Shown here: positions 15,807-24,647 of the stretch, in pieces
Numbering within the stretch: the stretch's first letter is position 1
How the letters are laid out: every line of letters starts with the position of its first letter
Assembly (NCBI RefSeq): GCF_900177685.1
Contig: NZ_FXAY01000001.1
Coordinates: 682,001-746,000, forward strand
DNA length: 64,000 nt
Source: Agreia pratensis
Lineage (GTDB): Bacteria > Actinomycetota > Actinomycetes > Actinomycetales > Microbacteriaceae
Direction of reading: 5' to 3'
Notes under the pieces: generated by a model
Told to the model about the DNA's origin: nothing
Seen by the model: the letters and a program-made list of their open reading frames with translations, nothing else
Databases searched by the model: none
Made by a program: the position numbers and the translations under genes

Positions 15807-17663
15807 ATGAGCATTCAGGGCGTCGTCGCGGTCGTCGTTCACCACCGCAGCTATGACACCGTCGGCCGAACCGTCGCGAGCCTCATCGAACAGGGCCTCG
15901 ACACTGCTGACATCGTTGTGATCGACAACAGCGAGCAACCCGAGCGATGTCCGGAACTCCGGCAGACGATCCACGACGGCGTCGAGATCGAGTTCGTCGA
16001 GAACAGAGGGTATGCCGCGGCGATCAACGCGGCCATCAGGTATTTCCGTGAGCGGGAACCTCTGCCGTCGTTCTTGCTCGTAGCGACCCACGAGACACGC
16101 ACAGAGCCTGGCGCGGTTGGCCGACTCGTAGAGGCTCTGGTTGCGGATGCCGGGGCTGCCGTCGCAGGCCCCACCCTCGTCTCCGGTGCGGAGGGTGAGC
16201 AATTCGTCTGGTCGACGGGAGGTTTCATCGACCCGATCACGCACGTTCCGAAACACCACGACCACCGCGCCTCGCTCGAGGAAGTGGATGTCGAGGGAAA
16301 GCCGCGCGCGCGTCGCTGGCTCGATGGAGCGTTTCTCCTCTATCGATGGGTCGACATCGAGCGGCACCCGCTAGACGAGAGGTTCTTCGTCTACATGGAG
16401 GAGACCGATCTCCATCTGCGCCTCGGTGCCGCACGACGCCGCGCTCTGTGGGTGCCCGGCAGCATCGTCTGGCAGAGCTCGGGCGGCGTGCCTCCGTACT
16501 ACTTCGCCCGCAACATCCGGCTTCTTCTGAAAAAGCACGGAAACCTCTTTCAGCGCACACTTGCGGCTCCGTACATGATCGCTCGACGTCTACTCGCAAC
16601 CGTCGTGCGCTCCAAGTCACTGGCAGCCGTCGCGCCCACCCTGCGAGGCGCCCTCGAACGTCTGCCGAGCGATCGCATCCACGACGACAGGCCAGCGCGA
16701 CCGGTGATCATCATCAACCCGCTCGCTGCGGCCCTCGCCCACTATCAAGAAGAGACAGTCGCGGTGTTCGAGGCCGCCGGAGTGCCCTTCTCGATCCTCT
16801 CGGTGCCGGAGCCCTCGCACGCCAGCACGGGTCGCGTCGCCTGGCTGCGAGGGGTGAACGGCCTCTACTCCCAGGCGGCGAAAATGGTTCGCCGAGATCC
16901 CCGCAGCAGAGTTCTCGTGCTGTGGCCGGCCACCGGTTATGTCGACCTTCTCCTGCTCGCCCTGCACGGGCTGCGGGGGTCTGTGATCCTGCACGATCCG
17001 CATCCGCTCGTACGCGCGATCGGGTACGGTGCGCTCGTTCGACGGATCGCGAGCAGACTGTGCGCGAGGAGGATCACCCTCATCGCGTTGAGCCGCGGGG
17101 CCGCAGCCGAGATCACCCGTGATGCGGGAAGGATCCGCGTCGAGACGCTGCCCCATCCGATTCTTCCGCCCACCGAGCACACACCGCCGTCTCCATCACA
17201 GACCGTTCGAGTGCTTGGCCAGTTCAAGAAAGATCGCGACCTCGGCGCCCTCGCCGCGATCGGCGAGGCCCTGCACGACGAGTTCGATCTTCAGGTCGTC
17301 GGGCGCGGCTGGCCCCCGGTGCCGGGCTGGACTGTGGAGTCGCGATTCGCGAGCGAAAGCGAAATGGATGAACTCCTCCAGAGCAGCGCAGCGGTGGTTG
17401 TGCCGTATCGGCGGTTCTACCAGAGCGGCATCGGCATCCGCTGCCTCGAGCACGGCACGCCTCTCGTCGCTCCAGCTCAGGATTTTCTTGTCGAGATTCT
17501 CGGCACCGGCGCTCCTGGGCTCGTCGAGGGGGATGCTCGGTCGAGCTGGGTCGACGGCGTGCGGCAGGCGATGGATGCCGGGCGCGACCCGGTGATCGCG
17601 GCCGCGGCGGAATGGCACACGAAATGTCTTCGGGCGTGGACGGATTGGGCGAATAGAGAATGA
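15807..17663 (+). CDS. Two-domain glycosyltransferase: GT2 (GT-A) fused to a GT-B-like domain
   Basis: A 618-aa protein from ATG 15807 with GAAGGA upstream. Residues 1-290 form a GT2 rhamnosyltransferase-like domain: VVAVVVHHRSYDTVGRT, IVVIDNSEQPE, VENRGYAAAINAAI, RRWLDGAFLLYRW and EERFFVYMEETDLHLRL-like DERFFVYMEETDLHLRLG. From about residue 310 a second domain follows with GT-B features (VIIINPLAAALAHYQEET, VLGQFKKDRDLGAL, VVVPYRRFYQSGIGIRCLEH). Both may be active, so a single polypeptide could add two sugars in succession. It overlaps the next gene by 4 nt (ATGA). Confidence 0.85.
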   Translation: MSIQGVVAVVVHHRSYDTVGRTVASLIEQGLDTADIVVIDNSEQPERCPELRQTIHDGVEIEFVENRGYAAAINAAIRYFREREPLPSFLLVATHETRTEPGAVGRLVEALVADAGAAVAGPTLVSGAEGEQFVWSTGGFIDPITHVPKHHDHRASLEEVDVEGKPRARRWLDGAFLLYRWVDIERHPLDERFFVYMEETDLHLRLGAARRRALWVPGSIVWQSSGGVPPYYFARNIRLLLKKHGNLFQRTLAAPYMIARRLLATVVRSKSLAAVAPTLRGALERLPSDRIHDDRPARPVIIINPLAAALAHYQEETVAVFEAAGVPFSILSVPEPSHASTGRVAWLRGVNGLYSQAAKMVRRDPRSRVLVLWPATGYVDLLLLALHGLRGSVILHDPHPLVRAIGYGALVRRIASRLCARRITLIALSRGAAAEITRDAGRIRVETLPHPILPPTEHTPPSPSQTVRVLGQFKKDRDLGALAAIGEALHDEFDLQVVGRGWPPVPGWTVESRFASESEMDELLQSSAAVVVPYRRFYQSGIGIRCLEHGTPLVAPAQDFLVEILGTGAPGLVEGDARSSWVDGVRQAMDAGRDPVIAAAAEWHTKCLRAWTDWANRE

Positions 17664-18631
17664 GCAGCGACGTGCCCTATGTGATGGTCGCCCTCGGGCG
17701 CAGCCGACCGGCATCCGACTCGGATTGGATCGACTCGGGCCTCGTCAGGCACTTCGTCCGATTCGAGCGGGCCGCACCCTCCGGATTCCGCTTCTCATCG
17801 CGCATCTTCGGCCTCGGCCTCGACTCCGCGATCGTGGCGCTGAAGGTGGCAGTCCTGGCCCCCCGAGGTCCGTATCTCGCAGCCAACCCCTGGGTCGCAG
17901 TGGCCCTGAGGCTCTTGGGCAAGAGACGCATCGCTGTCACGGGCATCTACGCAGAGAACGGCTCGCGCAGCTTCCGTCTCCTCAGGCGTTTTCTCGGCGA
18001 CGCTCCCGTCGTCACGCTCGTGAGGCACGAGGCGGAATCATGGAACGCTGCGGGCGGGCGGGCTACCCCGGTGATCTACGGCAATACGTTCGGCTATCCC
18101 TATCCGACACCCCCGCGCACCGACGGCAGGATCTCGATCTTCATCGGCGGTTCGTCCGACCGCGACCCAGCGGCGATCGACCGACTGGAGGGCGAACTGC
18201 GCGACGCCGATTCGGCATTCGACCTGGTCATCGTCTCGAAAGAGGAGCCATCGTCGTGGTCGGGGCAGAATGCGACAGTCACTCGAACCGGATACGTCTC
18301 GGCTGACGAGTTCGGTCGGCTCATCTCTCTCTCCGATGTGGTCTACCTTCCTCTCTCGCACGGGCACCGGGCAGCGGGCCACATGGTCGCGGTGGGCGCC
18401 CTCGAAGTCGGCGTTCCCGTGGTGAGCACCGATAGCCCGGCGATGACGGGTTATGTCGACGGCACCGTCATCCGCACGGCGCCGAGCGACGAGAAGGTGC
18501 TGCCCGCGCTCGAGTCTGTCGCGCTGTGGGGGCGCGAGAACCGCCCAGAGGTGCGGGCCGAATGGGATGCGCATTACAGTCACCGCGCATATGTCGAGCG
18601 GGTCGCCGCCGCACTCCGCCAGAGGGCCTAG
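17660..18631 (+). CDS. GT-B-like glycosyltransferase
   Basis: A 323-aa protein. The C-terminal half has the GT-B layout: ISIFIGGSSDRDPAAIDRLE, VTRTGYVSADEFGRLISLSD, then VAVGALEVGVPVVSTDSPAM. The N-terminal half (GFRFSSRIFGLGLDSAIVAL, PYLAANPWVAVALRLLG) is compatible with an acceptor domain. It is shorter than typical GT4 enzymes. The ATG overlaps the upstream stop by 4 nt, so it is translated from the same message. Confidence 0.75.
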   Translation: MSSDVPYVMVALGRSRPASDSDWIDSGLVRHFVRFERAAPSGFRFSSRIFGLGLDSAIVALKVAVLAPRGPYLAANPWVAVALRLLGKRRIAVTGIYAENGSRSFRLLRRFLGDAPVVTLVRHEAESWNAAGGRATPVIYGNTFGYPYPTPPRTDGRISIFIGGSSDRDPAAIDRLEGELRDADSAFDLVIVSKEEPSSWSGQNATVTRTGYVSADEFGRLISLSDVVYLPLSHGHRAAGHMVAVGALEVGVPVVSTDSPAMTGYVDGTVIRTAPSDEKVLPALESVALWGRENRPEVRAEWDAHYSHRAYVERVAAALRQRA

Positions 18632-18753
18632 ACAGAACACCTCATAGCGTAAGTCAAGCAAAGCTCGACTTCTGTTATCGTCATTGCGCTGGGAACCACC
18701 CCGTTCCCGGAGGGCTGAAGACAGCCGTTGCCGAACATGGGAACCCGAACCCG

Positions 18754-19863
18754 ATGTCTCAACCTCAAACGGCGAGCCCGCGCGGCGCGACCGACGTGCG
18801 ATTCCTGCGGGTACTGCCCGAACTCCGCGCCTCGCAGGTCGAGGACTACCGCAACGCCGGACGCGACGGCGACGTCATCTATTTCTCACGTCACTACGAT
18901 CTCGGCCTCAGCGACATACCGCCCACGTTTCACTCCGTCACCCTCGGGCAGGCGGTGAGGCAGGTTCTCAGATCAGAGGCCGACACCTTCGAACTTCCTG
19001 AGCCTTTCTGGGCACGTTACGCGGTGCACACCGTCATTCTCGCGTTGATCTGGCGCATCAACGGGCTCCGGCGAGGCCGCAGCAGACGCGCGCGGCTCTA
19101 CGCCATCGAGAACAACGATCCGATCATGGCCCTATTGGGACGACCCGTTCCTGCGGCACTGCGAGCGGTGCTCGCGGCCGGACTCGGGCTCTTCATCCTT
19201 CTGAGCTACGAGCGCATCGCCTTCGGCAGCGACGGCGCGAAGAATGCCTATGAGTCGTTGCCCCTGGTCAGCTCGATCCCCAGCGGCACGTTCCTCGAAC
19301 TGCCCACAGGAGCGACCGATCTGCCAACCCGGTCGAGCCCTGGATCGAAGGCGATCTTCATCGGCAACCTCGAGTCTCGCAAGGGCCTGTCGACGCTGCT
19401 CGAAGCGTGGCCTCAGGTGGAGAACGACCACCCCGCATCGCACCTGACGATCGTGGGCGCAGGTGCGCTCGAGCAACGCGTCGCCCGCTGGGCGGCCGAA
19501 AAGGCGCAGAGCCGCTCGTTTCTCGGTCGGGTCGAGCATTCGCAGATCGACCCGCTCCTCGACCAGGCAGATGTCGTGATCGTGCCATCAGAACGCGACG
19601 GGCGCTGGCGCGAGCAGATCGGGCTTCCCATCGTCGAAGGCTTGTCGCGTGGGCTCACTGTCGTCACCACAGACGAGACGGGGTTGGCGCCGTGGCTCCG
19701 CTCGACCGGCCACGTGGTCGTCGCCTCGCCCTGCTCTCCGGCAGAGCTCGCCGAGGGCATTCTCTCTGCCCTCGAGTGCCCTCTGCCCCAGCACGACGTC
19801 GTCGCGTCGCTTCCCCGTGAAGAGGCGCGCATACAGGCCGCGCGCTGGCTTCTCGAGCCGTGA
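18754..19863 (+). CDS. GT-B glycosyltransferase, paralog of the gene at 14690
   Basis: A 369-aa protein from ATG 18754. The C-terminal half has KAIFIGNLESRKGLSTLLEA, SHLTIVGAGALEQRV and GRWREQIGLPIVEGLSRGLT, the last nearly identical to the paralog at 14690. The N-terminus has VIYFSRHYDLGLSDIPP, ELPEPFWARY and LYAIENNDP. Unlike the previous four genes it is preceded by a 122-bp gap, so it may have its own promoter. That gap contains a small hairpin (GGGAAC 18691-18696 / GTTCCC 18703-18708). It converges on the sugar transferase gene, only 18 bp away. Confidence 0.82.
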   Translation: MSQPQTASPRGATDVRFLRVLPELRASQVEDYRNAGRDGDVIYFSRHYDLGLSDIPPTFHSVTLGQAVRQVLRSEADTFELPEPFWARYAVHTVILALIWRINGLRRGRSRRARLYAIENNDPIMALLGRPVPAALRAVLAAGLGLFILLSYERIAFGSDGAKNAYESLPLVSSIPSGTFLELPTGATDLPTRSSPGSKAIFIGNLESRKGLSTLLEAWPQVENDHPASHLTIVGAGALEQRVARWAAEKAQSRSFLGRVEHSQIDPLLDQADVVIVPSERDGRWREQIGLPIVEGLSRGLTVVTTDETGLAPWLRSTGHVVVASPCSPAELAEGILSALECPLPQHDVVASLPREEARIQAARWLLEP

Positions 19864-19881
19864 CCGCCGGCATCCGCCTGT

Positions 19882-21357
19882 CTAGTACGCGCCGGACTTG
19901 CTGACGACAGCCTTGAACGTGCGCCAGAGAATCACGATGTCGCCCGTGATCGACCAGTTCTCTACGTAGTAGAGATCGAGCCGCACGGTGTCCTCCCATG
20001 AGAGATCCGACCGGCCACTGACCTGCCACAACCCGGTGATGCCCGGCTTCACCAGAAAGCGCCGGTGCACGTGGCTGTCGTACTGGTCGACCTCGCGTTC
20101 GAGCGGAGGCCGGGGCCCGACCAGGGCCATTGTGCCCTGGAGCACATTGAACAGCTGCGGAAGCTCGTCGAGGCTGAATCTGCGCAGCAGCCGACCGATC
20201 GGAGTGACCCGCGGGTCATTCGCCATCTTGAAGAGCACGGAATTGCCCTCGCTCCGCTGCTGCGATTGGAGTGAGGCGAGCCGGGTCTCGGCATCGGTGA
20301 CCATCGAGCGGAACTTCATCATGTGAAAACGGGAGCCGTTGATGCCGACCCGAAGCTGCCGGAAGAACACGGGGCCGGGCGACGACAGCTTGACCAGAAG
20401 CGAGATGATGCCGAACAGGGGTGCGAGAAGAACGATCAGCACGCTCGCGGCGACCAGGTCGAATGCTCGCTTGGCGAACTGCTTCGACCCCGTGTAGCGC
20501 GGCGTCTCCACGTGAATGAGCGGCAGGCCCGCCACGGGCCGGGTGTGGATGCGCGGGCCACCGATGTCGGTCAGGCTCGGCGCGACGACCAGATGCTGAC
20601 GGCCGGGTTCGAGACCCCAGCTGATTTTGCGGATGGCCTCCGGCGAGAGATCTTCGCTGCTCGAGATCACCACGGTATCGGCTCCGGTCACCTTCATGGC
20701 CGAACCGAGGTTCTCGAGGTCGACGAAGACAGGAATCGAGGTGCCGCCGAGGTATCCGGCATCGGCTCTCGCGGGGATGCAGGCGCCCACCACGAGGTAT
20801 CCGGCCATCGGCTGACGTGCCAGCTCCCTCGCCAGGTGCAGCGTCGACGATTCAGAGCCGACGACCAGAACGCGCGAGGAGTATTCGCCTCGCAGCCGCT
20901 TGACTCCGAGCCATTGTCTCCAGATCCACCTCGAGAGCAGAAGGGTGAGCACGCCCAGCGGAAACGCGATCAGGATGTACCCGCGGGCGAGTTCGATCTT
21001 GAAGAGGAAGGCGACGATCGCTACCAGACCGAAGAGCCTGACACTCGCGTCGAGCACGAGCCTGTATTCCTGCGGCCCCGTGCCCAGCACCCTGTAAGAG
21101 CGCGAACCGAACACTCCGAGAATCGCCAGCCATGACGTCACGAGAAACACCGAGATGGCGGTGTAGCTGAAGGCGACCTCGCTCAGGCTTCCCGAGAAGG
21201 TGACGTCGGAGGTCGTTACGCCGAACCATCCGATCTGGGCGCCGAAGATCACCCAGATGAGCACAAGCAGGTCGGTGATGGCGAGGCCCATGGCATAGCG
21301 GTCGCGCCAGTCGCGAGACGCTCCTGACGAGACTCGCTTCTCGCGCGTGGCTGTCAC
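19882..21357 (-). CDS. Exopolysaccharide polyprenyl glycosylphosphotransferase (initiating sugar transferase)
   Basis: A 491-aa WbaP/CpsE-type enzyme that transfers a sugar-1-phosphate to undecaprenyl phosphate, the first step of lipid-linked repeat-unit synthesis. The N-terminal part has about four membrane helices, then a Rossmann-like domain (RVLVVGSESSTLHLARELAR). The catalytic PF02397 domain starts near residue 295: KRAFDLVAASVLIVLLAPLF, FFRQLRVG, FHMMKFRSM, FSLDELPQLFNVLQGTMALV with GPRPPL, and PGITGLWQVSGRSDLSW. Substrate is commonly Glc- or Gal-1-P but cannot be fixed here. It overlaps the phosphatase gene by 4 nt and is the last gene of a three-gene operon. Confidence 0.95.
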   Translation of the reverse strand: MTATREKRVSSGASRDWRDRYAMGLAITDLLVLIWVIFGAQIGWFGVTTSDVTFSGSLSEVAFSYTAISVFLVTSWLAILGVFGSRSYRVLGTGPQEYRLVLDASVRLFGLVAIVAFLFKIELARGYILIAFPLGVLTLLLSRWIWRQWLGVKRLRGEYSSRVLVVGSESSTLHLARELARQPMAGYLVVGACIPARADAGYLGGTSIPVFVDLENLGSAMKVTGADTVVISSSEDLSPEAIRKISWGLEPGRQHLVVAPSLTDIGGPRIHTRPVAGLPLIHVETPRYTGSKQFAKRAFDLVAASVLIVLLAPLFGIISLLVKLSSPGPVFFRQLRVGINGSRFHMMKFRSMVTDAETRLASLQSQQRSEGNSVLFKMANDPRVTPIGRLLRRFSLDELPQLFNVLQGTMALVGPRPPLEREVDQYDSHVHRRFLVKPGITGLWQVSGRSDLSWEDTVRLDLYYVENWSITGDIVILWRTFKAVVSKSGAY

Positions 21358-22010
21358 GACCCGGCCGATCTGCGAGGTCGCGGAGCCTCGGTCTTGAGGC
21401 TTGCCCGCGCGATGGCGGTCACAATGGCATCGACGGCGTGATCGATGAGCGCGCCCGCCTCATCGTAGACCGACTGTTTTCGCCGATATGGGTCGGCAAT
21501 GTCGTCGTCTGCGGCTGTCGGCATGGCCGATCCGTGGCCGCGCAGACTGGCTGTCTGGCGCACGAATTCATCGAGATCGAAATCAATGACGGCACCCCGA
21601 CGCTGCCCATCAGGGACAAGACTCTCAGCCGCCGAGATGTCGACGAGTCGCGCGAATTCGCGCAGAGTGAATGTGTAACGACTCGCCCGCGGAACCAACG
21701 AGACGACCGCGGATCTGTGTTCACGACTCGCAGTGAGCACGAGGTTCGACGCCGTAATGCCGGCCGCATCGATGGGCGAAGCACTGTGCAGTGACGGATC
21801 GCCGCCATAACGGAGCGACAGCTCGGCTGCCTGGGGCGTCATCAGCTCACCCGCTCGAGCACCGGTTCCCGCGCTCGACGCGACCAACCGCATGCCGCGG
21901 GCATCCATACGCGCTCGGAACAACTGCTCGGCCAGCGGCGACCGGCAGATGTTGCCGGTGCAGACGAAGAGCACGGAGGGCACCTGTCGACCACCTCTGT
22001 CTTGAGTCAC
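21354..22010 (-). CDS. Low-molecular-weight protein tyrosine phosphatase
   Basis: A 218-aa protein with the P-loop C17-TGNIC-R23-SP near the N-terminus and the general-acid Asp in ADPYR. Typical family members are about 150-180 aa; this one carries extra residues in the middle and a C-terminal tail. In polysaccharide operons (Wzb/Wzc, CpsB/CpsD) such phosphatases reset the tyrosine kinase that controls polymer length. The kinase lies just upstream in the same operon (2-nt gap), which supports that role. Confidence 0.92.
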   Translation of the reverse strand: MTQDRGGRQVPSVLFVCTGNICRSPLAEQLFRARMDARGMRLVASSAGTGARAGELMTPQAAELSLRYGGDPSLHSASPIDAAGITASNLVLTASREHRSAVVSLVPRASRYTFTLREFARLVDISAAESLVPDGQRRGAVIDFDLDEFVRQTASLRGHGSAMPTAADDDIADPYRRKQSVYDEAGALIDHAVDAIVTAIARASLKTEAPRPRRSAGS

Positions 22011-22012
22011 GG

Positions 22013-23431
22013 TCAGGGACGGCTCGCGACGACTTTCGGCGAGGACTCGGTAGGTTCGCCCGTGTCGCCATAGCCATAGCTGTATCCATAGCGCCCGTAG
22101 CCGTAGGCATCCGGACCCTTGGTAGGCAGCATCGTGATCACGATGCCCGAGACGGGCGTATCGACGTTGCTCAGATTGGCCAACGCACCCTTCAGCTGGC
22201 CCTTGTGCGTCTTGCCGGCAGCGCAGACCACGATCGTGCCGCCGACGAGTCGGGCGAGAATCGCTGCGTCTGTCACCGGAAGCAACGGGGCGGAGTCGAA
22301 GAGCACGATATCGAATGCCCTGTTGAACTCGGCGAGGAGGGTCACCAGAGCCTCCGACCCCAGAAGCTCGCTCGGGTTCGGAGGGATCTTGCCGGCGGGC
22401 AGCACGAACAGGTCGCCCTTGCCCCAGGGCTGGATCACGTCGGACGGTTCCGCTCGCCCGATGAGCAGATCGGTGAGTCCGACTGCACCCTCGAGTCCGA
22501 GGTATTCGTGCAGCTTCGGTCGGCGCAGGTCGGCATCGACGACGAGCACGCGCGCACCGGCATCTGCCAGGGTGATGGCGAGGTTGGCCACCGTGGTGCT
22601 CTTGCCCTCGCCCTGAATAGACGACGTGATGACGAACGAACGGTTCTCGCGACCGATGTCGAGGAACTGGAGATTCGTTCGGAGCGTGCGGAACGACTCT
22701 GCCCGAGGGCTCTTCGGGTCGTCGTGCACGATCAGGGGGCGCTCGCTGGCCTTGGGGTCGAAGACGATCCCACCGAGAATCGGAGCCTCGCTGATGAGTT
22801 CGATGTCGCGCTCGTTGCGGATGCGGTTGTCGAGCGCCTCTTTCAGCACGGCCAGGCCGATGCCGAGGGCCAGACCCACGAGCGCACCGAGTGCGATGTT
22901 CAGGGGAACGTTCGGGCTCACCGGCGTCTGCGGCACCTCAGCGTGCTGCACGAGGGTCAGTTTGACCGGAGACTCGGCTCCGGTCTCGTTCGATGCCGTC
23001 TCGATGTTCTCGACCGCCTTGGCGAGGTTCTCGGAGACGGCGGTGGCGATCTCGGCCGACAGCGCGGCGTCGACGTTCGTGACCGAGATCTCGATCAGAG
23101 TCGTGTCGAGCGGGGCCGACGCCGTGATCATGTTGGCGAGCTCGGTGCTGCTGAGATCGAGGCCGAGCTCGCTGATCACGGGCAGCAGCACGATGGGAGT
23201 CGTGGTGAGGTCGGCGTAGGTCTTGACCCTCTGCTGCGTGAAGGTGTTGCCCTGCTGCAGGTCGGAGACGCTCGACCCGCCAGAGGTCGATACGAAGACC
23301 TTCGCTGACGAGCTGTACTTCGGTGTCTGAATGATCGAGTATCCGGCAGCCGCTCCGATGCCGAGAAAGAGGAACACGGCGATGAGAACCCAGCTCTTCT
23401 GAAAGATGCGTATGTAGTCGCGAAGTTCCAC
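22013..23431 (-). CDS. Polysaccharide co-polymerase / tyrosine autokinase (Wzc-CapB type)
   Basis: A 472-aa protein from GTG 23431 (VELRDYIRIFQK, the usual start of this family; GGGGAAGG upstream). An N-terminal Wzz-like region is bounded by two membrane helices (VLIAVFLFLGIGAAAGYSI; VPLNIALGALVGLALGIGLA). The cytoplasmic kinase has Walker A SSIQGEGKSTTVANLA, Walker A' VLVVDADLRRPKLHEYLG and Walker B VLFDSAPLL. A C-terminal tyrosine cluster (YGYGRYGYSYGYGD) is the likely autophosphorylation site. Membrane and kinase parts are in one chain, as in Wzc and actinobacterial homologs. It should control polymerisation and export, with the LMW phosphatase as partner. Confidence 0.93.
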   Translation of the reverse strand: MELRDYIRIFQKSWVLIAVFLFLGIGAAAGYSIIQTPKYSSSAKVFVSTSGGSSVSDLQQGNTFTQQRVKTYADLTTTPIVLLPVISELGLDLSSTELANMITASAPLDTTLIEISVTNVDAALSAEIATAVSENLAKAVENIETASNETGAESPVKLTLVQHAEVPQTPVSPNVPLNIALGALVGLALGIGLAVLKEALDNRIRNERDIELISEAPILGGIVFDPKASERPLIVHDDPKSPRAESFRTLRTNLQFLDIGRENRSFVITSSIQGEGKSTTVANLAITLADAGARVLVVDADLRRPKLHEYLGLEGAVGLTDLLIGRAEPSDVIQPWGKGDLFVLPAGKIPPNPSELLGSEALVTLLAEFNRAFDIVLFDSAPLLPVTDAAILARLVGGTIVVCAAGKTHKGQLKGALANLSNVDTPVSGIVITMLPTKGPDAYGYGRYGYSYGYGDTGEPTESSPKVVASRP

Positions 23432-23548
23432 TGAATCGGCCTTCCCCTCAAGGTCGTAAAGCACGGCGAACCTCAGCCCGCGTAGCTTTATGCTGCCACA
23501 CATCTGGTCGGGCGACGTCAACAGACGATGGCCGCCGCCCGGCGACGA

Positions 23549-24628
23549 TCACTCCGCCTGTCTCAGACGTCGGGCTCCAAGCCCCTGGCGCCCCACGAGA
23601 CCCTTGAGCCGCAATGCCGGAGACTCGACGGCGAGCCAACTCGCCCACGCGAACGGCACGGTCACCACCACGGCGAGGGCGGCGAACAGCCAGATGGGCA
23701 CAGACCATCCGGCCAGCAGCAGAAGCAGCACCAGCCCCTGCTGCACCGGGAATCCGTAGATGTACATTCCGTACGAGATGTCGTTGCGGCGCCCGACCCT
23801 GTCGAGCGGCGCCATCACTGTCGACAGGTAGATCAGCAGATACGCGATGGGCAGGGCTGCGAGCGCCGAGAACACCCCGAGAAACGCGAACATCGCGGCG
23901 AGAAGAGCGGCGACGATCGCGAGGGCCGCACGAGACGGAATCAGGTCGCGGTAGAGGTGAATGAGCGACCCGGCCAAGAAGAAGCCGGCCAGATTCGCGG
24001 CACTCTCGAGCACGGGAGACGTGAGGAAGCCGGGCGCCCAGAGGAACACGAGTGACAGCGACATCGCGACCACGAACATCGCGCAGACGACCGCGCCGCG
24101 CAGGCGTTCAGAGACGACAGAGACGAGCACGCCGATCAGGAGGTAGCAGACGGCCTCGTAGAAGAGTGTCCACAGCGGCAGATTCCAGACGAAGGGGTAG
24201 GCGTTGTTCGACAGCGTGTCTGGCACCCCGAGCTGACGCACGAATAGCCCGGCGTTGTTGAGCACGTAGGCTGCGGCGCCCGCCCAATCGATGGTGCTGC
24301 GCCCGTCGAGAAGCGTCGAAAGCGGCGCGAAGACGAACGCCGTCACCGCGAGCACGACGAGAAAGGCGGGGTAGATTCTCAGGAATCGGCGCCATAGATA
24401 GGCAGGCAGCGACGACGAGCGGAGCCTGCTGGCCGTCACGAGATATCCGGAGATGCCGAAGAAGCCGGCCACCGCGACCAGACCGGCATCCGTTCCGCCC
24501 ACCATGGGCGGCAGGCCCAGCCCGTTGACGAGCCACGAGTGGCTCACGATCACCGCTGACGCCAGCAGCAGCCGAATCGCGTTCAAGCTATTGCGATCCG
24601 GATCGAAGGCCTCCCCCACCGTCGTCAT
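23549..24628 (-). CDS. Membrane acyltransferase family 3 (stand-alone, no SGNH domain)
   Basis: A 359-aa polytopic protein from ATG 24628 (MTTVGEAFDPDRNSLNAIR) with about ten hydrophobic segments. Family 3 marks are LNAIRLLLASAVIVSHSW with the conserved His, FFGISGYLVTASRLRSSS, LWRRFLRIYPAF and ISYGMYIYGFPVQQ. Such enzymes transfer acyl (often acetyl) groups across the membrane onto surface polysaccharides. It lies 19 bp downstream of the SGNH-like gene in one operon, as though the two halves of an AT3-SGNH enzyme were separate genes. Confidence 0.88.
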   Translation of the reverse strand: MTTVGEAFDPDRNSLNAIRLLLASAVIVSHSWLVNGLGLPPMVGGTDAGLVAVAGFFGISGYLVTASRLRSSSLPAYLWRRFLRIYPAFLVVLAVTAFVFAPLSTLLDGRSTIDWAGAAAYVLNNAGLFVRQLGVPDTLSNNAYPFVWNLPLWTLFYEAVCYLLIGVLVSVVSERLRGAVVCAMFVVAMSLSLVFLWAPGFLTSPVLESAANLAGFFLAGSLIHLYRDLIPSRAALAIVAALLAAMFAFLGVFSALAALPIAYLLIYLSTVMAPLDRVGRRNDISYGMYIYGFPVQQGLVLLLLLAGWSVPIWLFAALAVVVTVPFAWASWLAVESPALRLKGLVGRQGLGARRLRQAE

Positions 24629-24647
24629 AACGCGACCGACAACCGGT

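Noticed and set aside
18691-18708. Hairpin GGGAAC/GTTCCC before the 18754 gene as a riboswitch
   Set aside because: Only a 6-bp stem with a 6-nt loop; no match to known riboswitch cores that I can recognise.
21791-23308. 505-codon open frame on the forward strand
   Set aside because: Antisense to the tyrosine kinase gene, whose motifs are unambiguous; the forward translation is Arg/Asp-rich and without domains.
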